From the NCBI GenBank assembly GCA_004292955.1, contig RDXX01000023.1, forward strand, positions 71,673 through 110,202: a stretch of 38,530 bases of DNA. Reading direction: 5' to 3'. The translations under genes were made by a program, and so were the position numbers. The notes below the pieces were generated by a model. That model made no database searches and was not told the DNA's origin. It saw nothing but the letters and a program-made list of their open reading frames with translations. This document shows, in pieces, positions 32,852 through 38,530 of the stretch; position 1 is the first letter of the stretch, and the number at the start of each line of letters is the position of its first letter. Origin of the DNA: Oscillatoriales cyanobacterium. GTDB lineage: Bacteria > Cyanobacteriota > Cyanobacteriia > Cyanobacteriales > Microcoleaceae.

Positions 32852-33103
32852 AAATATCTACCCTCTCTGAGAAAAATACCAATTTAGCAGCGGGCTAATT
32901 CCACCAAAATAACAATAAACCGAGGTATTTGTCGCCGGCGATCTTTCTATATAAGCTGCTGCTGGTCTAAAGTGTTGGTTGGTTGGGTATGAGGAGAGGG
33001 GTTGGGGAATGCCGAGGTTTTTTTATTCTGCCTTCTAGATAATTGCCGGGAGGGGGAGGGGAAGAAAATTTGATGATTTTTTTCTTTGTATCTGCGATCG
33101 ACA

Positions 33104-33131
33104 TTGCTTTTCAACGATCGGCGATTAAACT
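33104..33131 (+). promoter_or_regulatory. Weak candidate promoter of the wza-wzc arm
   Basis: TTGCTT (33104-33109), 16 bases, TAAACT (33126-33131), with the GTG start at 33164. This 32852-33163 gap also separates the two divergent arms of the polysaccharide locus; no other gene is visible there. Confidence 0.25.
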
Positions 33132-33163
33132 GGTGAATGATCCTCAAATAAAATAAGTAGTCT

Positions 33164-34642
33164 GTGGCTAACACTGATTTTTCCAAACAAGTAAACCCGC
33201 CAGTCTTGAGTTTGATGTTGTGGACGATCGCCTGCGCGAGTATTTCCCTCGGGTTCCCGCTTGGTGCAACAGCGCAACTACCATTGCGTCCTGGCGCAGT
33301 CACAACACCTGTCGGCGTTAGAAGATCGCCCCAAAGCTACAAACTCGGCGGTGGCGATCGCATCCAAGTAGAAATACTCGAAGTACCAGAGCTCACCCGT
33401 GGCTACGAAGTCCTCTCAGACGGTTCCGTCAACCTCCCGCTGATCGGTCTGATCTCGATCCGCGGCCGTACCTTAGCGGAAGCCACCACCATCATCCGCA
33501 ACGCCTACCGCCGCATCCTCAAAGATCCGATAGTTACAGTCAGCCTCGTCGCCGCCCGCCCCCTCAACGTCGGCGTCATCGGAGAAGTAACTAGGCCCGG
33601 AAACTTCACGATCGCCCTCACTCCAGGCCCGGGGGTCGCGCCCAGCGTGCAGTACCCAACCGTCACCCAAGCCCTCAGACTCGCAGAAGGCGTCACTGGC
33701 GTCGCTGACATCCGCAACATCCGCGTCCGCCGTCCCCAACCCGACGGCCCCGACCAAGTGCTCAACGTTAACCTATGGAAATTCTTGCAAGAAGGAGACA
33801 TCTCTCAAGATATCATTTTGCAAGACAGAGACACGATTGTGATCCCTACCGTCGCGAACTTCAACCAAGCAGAGGCGCGCCAATTTGCGATCGCCAACTT
33901 CTCGCCGCCGCCGGAAAAACCTCGATCGATCTCCATCGTCGGCCAAGTAACCCGCCCGGGGGCTTACGTAGTCATCGGCGGCAACACCAATAGCGACCTC
34001 AGCCGAGAAGGATTCCCCACCGTCATCCGCGCCATTCAGCTTGCAGGCGGAATTACCTCCGAAGCCGACATCCGCCAAATTCAAGTGCGCCGCGTCACCA
34101 GAAGAGGCGAACAAATCATTCCAGTCAACCTGTGGCAATTCCTAGAGTCCGGCGACGGCGCCCAAGATACCATCCTCCAGCAGGGAGACACCATCATCGT
34201 TCCCAAAGCAACTATCGTCAACCCCGCAGAAGCTGGCGTGCTGGCTAGCACTAACTTTGCTCCTTCCGGCATTAACGTTTATGTAGTAGGAGAAGTCAGA
34301 ACATCTCTCGATCCGTTGAGGCTGCCACCTAATGCCACCCTCAATCAAGCTTTAGTTTCCAGAGGATTTTTTGGCTACGAGAATACGAGAGCTAGAAGGA
34401 ATAAAATTGAGCTAGTCCGCCTCAATCAGGACGGTACTGCTACTAAACGGACGATCGAAGTCGATTTAACTCAAGGCATTAACGAAGAAGTCAATCCTCA
34501 ACTTCGGAACAACGACATGATTATCGTATCCCGCAGCGGTATCGTCAACTTCATAGACCGCATGAACGCTGTAGTCGGGCCTGTCGGGCCAGCTACCGGA
34601 GTGTTAAATTTTATAAACGTTCTCCGAAGTTTATTCAGGTAA
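33164..34642 (+). CDS. wza: Wza-like polysaccharide export protein (three SLBB-type repeats)
   Basis: A 492-residue outer-membrane or periplasmic exporter. The start is GTG 33164, followed by a signal peptide cut near GATAQ (about 38). The Poly_export domain runs from about 58 to 130 (YKLGGGDRIQVEI, YEVLSDGSVNLPLIGLI). Then come three SLBB-like modules: NVGVIGEVTRPGNFTI with RVRRPQPDG, ISIVGQVTRPGAYVV with QVRRVTRRG, and a looser YVVGEVRTSLDP. It lacks the usual Cys lipobox, so it may not be acylated. The coding region 33300-34200 has an unusually high number of codons ending in C. Confidence 0.88.
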   Translation: MANTDFSKQVNPPVLSLMLWTIACASISLGFPLGATAQLPLRPGAVTTPVGVRRSPQSYKLGGGDRIQVEILEVPELTRGYEVLSDGSVNLPLIGLISIRGRTLAEATTIIRNAYRRILKDPIVTVSLVAARPLNVGVIGEVTRPGNFTIALTPGPGVAPSVQYPTVTQALRLAEGVTGVADIRNIRVRRPQPDGPDQVLNVNLWKFLQEGDISQDIILQDRDTIVIPTVANFNQAEARQFAIANFSPPPEKPRSISIVGQVTRPGAYVVIGGNTNSDLSREGFPTVIRAIQLAGGITSEADIRQIQVRRVTRRGEQIIPVNLWQFLESGDGAQDTILQQGDTIIVPKATIVNPAEAGVLASTNFAPSGINVYVVGEVRTSLDPLRLPPNATLNQALVSRGFFGYENTRARRNKIELVRLNQDGTATKRTIEVDLTQGINEEVNPQLRNNDMIIVSRSGIVNFIDRMNAVVGPVGPATGVLNFINVLRSLFR

Positions 34643-34778
34643 GAACGTTGCTGGTGAGGTGGATAATTCCTGCGAAAGGCTAGAATAAATTAAACAATAG
34701 AATTTCTGGCGTCGCGGCGTGGCAGCTTCAAAAATATCAACATCAAAAATATAAACCTCAAGAATACCCAGGCTGAAT

Positions 34779-37124
34779 ATGGATAGCAGACAAGATTACC
34801 AACCCTTCACACCCAAATCTAATGGCAAACTGCCCGACTTCTCGGCTCAGAACTACAGAGATAGGTTCGTCGAGGAGACAGAGGAAGAAAAGCTAGACTT
34901 GTCGTGGCTGTTAGGAGTCCTGCGCCGCCGTATCCTGGTGATGGCAGCAGCCACAATTGCTTTGAGCGCCCTCGCAGGAACAGGGATCGTCACCGCTTCT
35001 AAACGGATAACGCTGGAGTATGAAGGCTCATTTTCTCTGTTAGTAGAACCAGCAACCGCTGAAGGTTTGCTATCCAAACAATTAGACAATACCGTCGCTG
35101 CCGACTTAGCAAAAATTAATATAGAAGGAATTAGTTTAGTAGATTACGAAACCCAAATTAGGATTTTACGCAGCCCCAAAATGATGCAGCCAGTGCTTCA
35201 AGATTTGCGAGCTTGGAATCCCAACCTAACCTACAGCGAACTGATGACAAAACTGTCGATCAGCCGCGTCAGCTACGGAAGAGATGGCAAACAGCAAGGT
35301 ACAAAAATCTTAGAAGTTCGCTACAAAGATTCAGAACCAAATAAAATTTACGGCGTATTGGATAAGGTTTCTAAAGCTTATCTAGAATATAGCTTGCAGC
35401 AGCGGTTGACGGGCATCAATCAAGGTATTAAATTTATAGACATGGAGATGCCCAAGCTCCGAGAAAGAGTCGAAGTTTTGCAACTGCAAGTCCAAAGACT
35501 GCGCCAGAATAGCAACTTGTTTGAGCCGCAGCTAGAGGGAAAATCTCTGTCAGAACAAGTTCAAAGCATTCGGGGACAGCAAGTAGGACTCCAGGTACAG
35601 TTAAAAGGGATGCGGAATCTCTACCAAAGCTATCAAAATTTACTGGATAAAAATAACCCCATTGGCGTATTGATGACCCAAGGACAAGCTTACGGCGGAC
35701 TGTTATCTCAAATCCAGAAAATAGACTCAGACTTGTCCCTGAAATTAGCTCAGTATAGAGATGACAGTTTGCCTGTTTTAGCACTGCGAAAAAGTCGGGA
35801 AGAACTGATTTTAACGGCGACTCAACAAGCAAAAGAAGTGGTGATGGGAAATTTGTCAAGCCAAATCAAAGAAGTTGAGGCGCGCGATCGCGAAATGACT
35901 GCTTTGCAAAAGGCTCTCTACCAAAAAATTAGAAATTTTTCAGTAACAACGAGACAATACGACAATTTAGTGCGGGAACAACAAGTTGTTACTAAGAGTT
36001 TGTCGGACTTTTTGGCAAAACGGGAAGCCTTGCGGATTGATGCAGCTCAACAGCAAATACCTTGGGTGCTGATCAATCCTCCGGAAATTCCGCTAGACAA
36101 ATTCAATAGGCCGATCCCAGCTACAATCAAACAAACCAAAAGACAGTTAGCGTTGGCACTAATTTTAAGCAGTCTGCTGGGCATAGCAGTCGGCTTGCTC
36201 GTAGAGGTGCTAAATACTGTTTTCCACACTCCAGAAGCACTGAGAATCGCCACAAAATTGCCGGTGATCGGGGTGATTCCGTTTAGCAAAAAAGTCAGGC
36301 GCAGACAGCCAGCGAGGCCGAGGAAACTAACTTCGGCTCGCTCGTCGTCGAAGTCGCAAGTGCAAGTTCTCGAATCCCTCGACACTGAACCTACTCCTCC
36401 GACGCTCATCGGGGGTCAAAGTATTTTTAGGGAGTTGGACTATCAATTTTTAGAAGCATTTCGATCGCTCTACACCAATATTCACTTGCTCAGTGCAGGT
36501 ACGGCAATTCGATCGCTTTTAGTGAGCTCGGCCGTGGCTGGAGACGGCAAATCTACAGTAGCTTTGCACCTGGCCGCGATCGCAGCAGCAGTCGGACAGC
36601 GAGTATTGTTAGTAGATGCAGATTTGCGCTGCCCGCAACTGCATACTAAGCTAGGACTGCCGAACGTGCGCGGGCTAGCCGATGCCATTTCCACTGATCT
36701 CAGTCTCAACGACGCGATTCAGCGAGCTTTGAATCAAGACAATTTGTTCGTACTTACCGCAGGACAAATTCCGCCCGATCCGATCAAGCTGCTTTCTTCC
36801 AAAAAAATGCAGTATCTGATGGAGCAGTTTCAAGCATTTTTTGACTTAGTGATTTATGACACCCCACCGCTAGCCGGCTTGGCAGACGCCCACTTGATAG
36901 CAGCTCACACCGACGCTACGATTATGGTCGTGCAAATTGCCAAAACAGACCGAGCGCAAGTTCGCAAAGTTTTAGAAGAATTAAAAATTTCTGGAGCTTC
37001 GGTTTTGGGAATCGTGGCTAACGGCTGCAAAAACGATCCTAACAGCTACCGGCAGCGCTCGGTCGGTTTAGACACCCTCTACGACCAAAAACTATCGGCT
37101 TTAGGTACAAAAAATCAAAATTAG
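34779..37124 (+). CDS. wzc: Wzc-type polysaccharide co-polymerase with BY-kinase domain
   Basis: A 781-residue fused chain-length regulator and tyrosine autokinase. Membrane helices flank a periplasmic Wzz/GNVR region with coiled coils: helix 1 at about 51-73 and helix 2 at about 456-475. The cytosolic kinase has EAFRSLYTN (559-567), Walker A AGDGKST (587-593), Walker A' VLLVDADLR (609-617) and Walker B VIYDTPP (691-697). The C-terminal tail holds only two Tyr after the kinase core (in SYRQ and LYDQ), fewer than the tyrosine clusters of many BY-kinases. It lies 136 bases behind wza and is the last gene of that arm. No Wzb-type phosphatase gene follows. Confidence 0.92.
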   Translation: MDSRQDYQPFTPKSNGKLPDFSAQNYRDRFVEETEEEKLDLSWLLGVLRRRILVMAAATIALSALAGTGIVTASKRITLEYEGSFSLLVEPATAEGLLSKQLDNTVAADLAKINIEGISLVDYETQIRILRSPKMMQPVLQDLRAWNPNLTYSELMTKLSISRVSYGRDGKQQGTKILEVRYKDSEPNKIYGVLDKVSKAYLEYSLQQRLTGINQGIKFIDMEMPKLRERVEVLQLQVQRLRQNSNLFEPQLEGKSLSEQVQSIRGQQVGLQVQLKGMRNLYQSYQNLLDKNNPIGVLMTQGQAYGGLLSQIQKIDSDLSLKLAQYRDDSLPVLALRKSREELILTATQQAKEVVMGNLSSQIKEVEARDREMTALQKALYQKIRNFSVTTRQYDNLVREQQVVTKSLSDFLAKREALRIDAAQQQIPWVLINPPEIPLDKFNRPIPATIKQTKRQLALALILSSLLGIAVGLLVEVLNTVFHTPEALRIATKLPVIGVIPFSKKVRRRQPARPRKLTSARSSSKSQVQVLESLDTEPTPPTLIGGQSIFRELDYQFLEAFRSLYTNIHLLSAGTAIRSLLVSSAVAGDGKSTVALHLAAIAAAVGQRVLLVDADLRCPQLHTKLGLPNVRGLADAISTDLSLNDAIQRALNQDNLFVLTAGQIPPDPIKLLSSKKMQYLMEQFQAFFDLVIYDTPPLAGLADAHLIAAHTDATIMVVQIAKTDRAQVRKVLEELKISGASVLGIVANGCKNDPNSYRQRSVGLDTLYDQKLSALGTKNQN

Positions 37125-37381
37125 ACAAATTTCGCTCCAAGCGGCGCCGTGCCGCCCTCCTCTACCCGAAATGCACAACCAACCTGCACAATCATTTTTT
37201 GACAAACGTACCATTTGAGAAAGAAAATGATAGACTAACGGACATAGCCTCGTGTGTCAACCGAGATTACGCGGATATTTGGTTCGCAGTAATTCTTTAA
37301 AAAATGATTGGGAAATCAGCAAAAGTGGGTAAACTACATCTAGCAGAGCGCAATCTCAATCAGGAAAAGACACCTTTGAAG

Positions 37382-37417
37382 GTGAACGTTAATGCAAACG
37401 TTAATGTGAACGTTTCA
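37382..37417. repeat. Three AACGTT palindromes at 12-bp spacing
   Basis: AACGTT occurs at 37385-37390, 37397-37402 and 37409-37414, within a near-perfect 12-bp direct repeat. They lie 31-60 bases before the regulator start at 37445. Apart from a GC-rich hairpin (GCGGC/GCCGC) just after wzc, nothing else is clear in the 37125-37444 gap. Confidence 0.55.
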
Positions 37418-37444
37418 ACCCAGAAACTTGGTAGGGATTATTCT

Positions 37445-37810
37445 ATGAGTACAGTTATGGTTGTTGATGATAGCGTCACTCTGCGGGAGATGATCGCCGA
37501 CTTGCTCAAAGGTAGAGGACTCAATGTCACGGTAGCTAGTGATGGCGTAGAAGCTCTAGAGCAAATCAAAGCCAACCGCCCGGATTTAGTCGTTCTGGAT
37601 ATCGTGATGCCCCGGATGAACGGCTACGAAGTCTGTCGCCGGCTCAAGAGCGACCCCAAAACTCAGAATTTGCCCGTGGTAATGTGTTCGAGCAAAAGCG
37701 AAGAGTTCGATCGCTATTGGGGAATGAAACAAGGAGCCGACGCTTACATCGCCAAGCCGTTTCACCCTCAGGAATTGGTGGGCACGATTAAGCAACTGCT
37801 GCGCGGTTGA
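37445..37810 (+). CDS. CheY-like response regulator (PilH-like)
   Basis: A 121-residue single receiver domain. The acidic pair is Asp8 and Asp9, the phosphorylated Asp is Asp52 (LDIVMPRMNG, 51-60), the switch Ser is in CSS (81-83), the aromatic residue is Tyr101, and the conserved Lys is Lys104 (AKPF). The MSTVMVVDDSVTLREMI start and the EEFDRYWGMKQGADAYIAKPF region match PilH-type regulators of cyanobacterial pilus and motility systems. I set the start at ATG 37445, with TAGGGA upstream; an open frame extends 47 codons further but looks like repeat DNA. No kinase is nearby. Confidence 0.85.
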   Translation: MSTVMVVDDSVTLREMIADLLKGRGLNVTVASDGVEALEQIKANRPDLVVLDIVMPRMNGYEVCRRLKSDPKTQNLPVVMCSSKSEEFDRYWGMKQGADAYIAKPFHPQELVGTIKQLLRG

Positions 37811-37873
37811 AGTAGAGGAAGAGGGACAGAAAAAATGTCTTGAGTGGTTCCAATTTCTGATCCCGCAGCCTCT

Positions 37874-38371
37874 CTAAACTACTCGATTGACAATAGTCCA
37901 AACATCCCCGTCCGATCGCACGTAGGGTACAGAAATACTCTTAAAACCCGTAATAAAAGGCTTGTAATAAACCTGCCAGTAGCTGGGACTAATTTGGTCG
38001 GCAATGGCTTTAAGTTCCTTCACTTCTCCCGACAATTGGGCCGCCAGTTCGTTAATCCGTTCCGCGTGTCCGCGAGCGAGCTCTCTTCCCTCTTCAACTT
38101 GCTGCTCCATCGGACTGATTCTTTGCAAGTTTACCGATAGCTGCTGTTTCTGATTCAGTTGAGCAGACAGAGCTGCGATCGCATCATCTATTCCCTTGAC
38201 TTCTGCCGACACTTGTGCTGTTTCCCTCGCGTGACGGCGGTAAGCATCAGCGATGGCTTGGGGCGAATCCCCCGCTGGGGCGATCGCGCCAGTGCTAAGC
38301 TGTTGGCGTTCGCGGCGCAAGGCCTCAATCTGAGAGCAAATTGCCTCTATGTCTATCTGAAGTTTGTCCAC
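37874..38371 (-). CDS. Coiled-coil protein of unknown function
   Basis: A protein of about 165 residues that I do not recognise. It is mostly helical with heptad-like repeats (EAICSQIEALRRERQQL, IDDAIAALSAQLNQKQQL, and ERINELAAQLSGEVKELKAI), suggesting a coiled-coil dimer. The C-terminal SPSYWQVYYKPFITGFKSISVPY is a compact aromatic segment. No signal peptide or membrane helix. The start is uncertain: a GTG at 38369-38371 or a TTG just upstream at 38374. It is convergent with the regulator. The last 156 bases of the window contain no recognised gene. Confidence 0.55.
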   Translation of the reverse strand: MDKLQIDIEAICSQIEALRRERQQLSTGAIAPAGDSPQAIADAYRRHARETAQVSAEVKGIDDAIAALSAQLNQKQQLSVNLQRISPMEQQVEEGRELARGHAERINELAAQLSGEVKELKAIADQISPSYWQVYYKPFITGFKSISVPYVRSDGDVWTIVNRVV

Positions 38372-38530
38372 CAAATTACCGTAGTTTTTGGATATCTTAG
38401 CATATTAACACAAGCTAATAAAGGTCTTATATAGGGCTTGCTGAATAATTGATTGCCAACCAAGAGCAGGAGCGATCAATATATTCAAGCTTGGTTAAAG
38501 ATAAGTTTTTTCTGTATCGAGTCGCCCCAA

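Noticed and set aside
33473..34138. Long minus-strand open frames opposite wza
   Set aside because: They are antisense shadows that arise from the C-rich codon use of wza; they are acidic low-complexity sequence with no domain.
1..38530. tRNA, rRNA or insertion sequence genes
   Set aside because: I found no tRNA-like or rRNA-like segments, and no open frame resembles a transposase. A computational tRNA and IS search would settle this.

Overview
The window looks like chromosomal DNA of a filamentous, non-heterocystous cyanobacterium of the Oscillatoria/Microcoleus type. This is an inference from the many GCGATCGC (HIP1) octamers, the tandem heptanucleotide arrays, several families of short palindromic repeats, and proteins of cyanobacterial type (XPB helicase pair, MazF- and RelE-type toxin-antitoxin pairs, SLBB-rich Wza, PilH-like regulator). 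I saw no rRNA, tRNA or CRISPR array and no transposase.

Layout. (1) 1-2024: a truncated class I/II aminotransferase and an iron-containing alcohol/glycerol dehydrogenase, both on the minus strand. (2) 2182-6680: an accessory stretch with a small cupin, a frameshifted SGNH hydrolase, a PD-(D/E)XK nuclease-like protein, an unrecognised AT-rich gene, a rearranged relic of the dehydrogenase gene, and two type II toxin-antitoxin modules. (3) 6782-10788: an XPB-type helicase and, upstream on the same strand, a large protein that seems to carry the XPB/Ssl2 N-terminal-like domain, separated by repeats. (4) 10789-19218: mainly single genes (PPC-domain secreted protein, aspartase/fumarase-like lyase, DUF362 protein, methyltransferase, membrane-anchored Big_5/propeller protein, tiny exported Cys-rich protein) set in repeat-rich intergenic DNA. 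(5) 19419-37124: an exopolysaccharide locus. The minus-strand arm runs from a Wzy-like polymerase and Wzx flippase through six glycosyltransferases or glycosyltransferase-like proteins, an epimerase and a WecG/TagA/CpsF transferase. The plus-strand arm carries the Wza exporter and a Wzc-type tyrosine kinase. (6) 37445-38374: a CheY/PilH-like regulator and a coiled-coil protein.

How the genes work together. The polysaccharide locus has nearly all parts of a Wzx/Wzy route: glycosyltransferases assemble a lipid-linked repeat unit, Wzx flips it, Wzy polymerises it, and Wzc with Wza controls chain length and export. The initiating sugar-phosphate transferase and the Wzb-type phosphatase are not in the window. 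The nearby DUF362, Big_5 and methyltransferase genes have no demonstrated link to it.

The most unusual signal is the repeats and how they meet genes. Heptamer arrays form the immediate leader of three genes and run into the stop codon of a fourth. A 17-bp dispersed repeat encodes the last codons of the lyase gene. Pieces of the dehydrogenase and epimerase genes have been copied nearby as non-coding relics.
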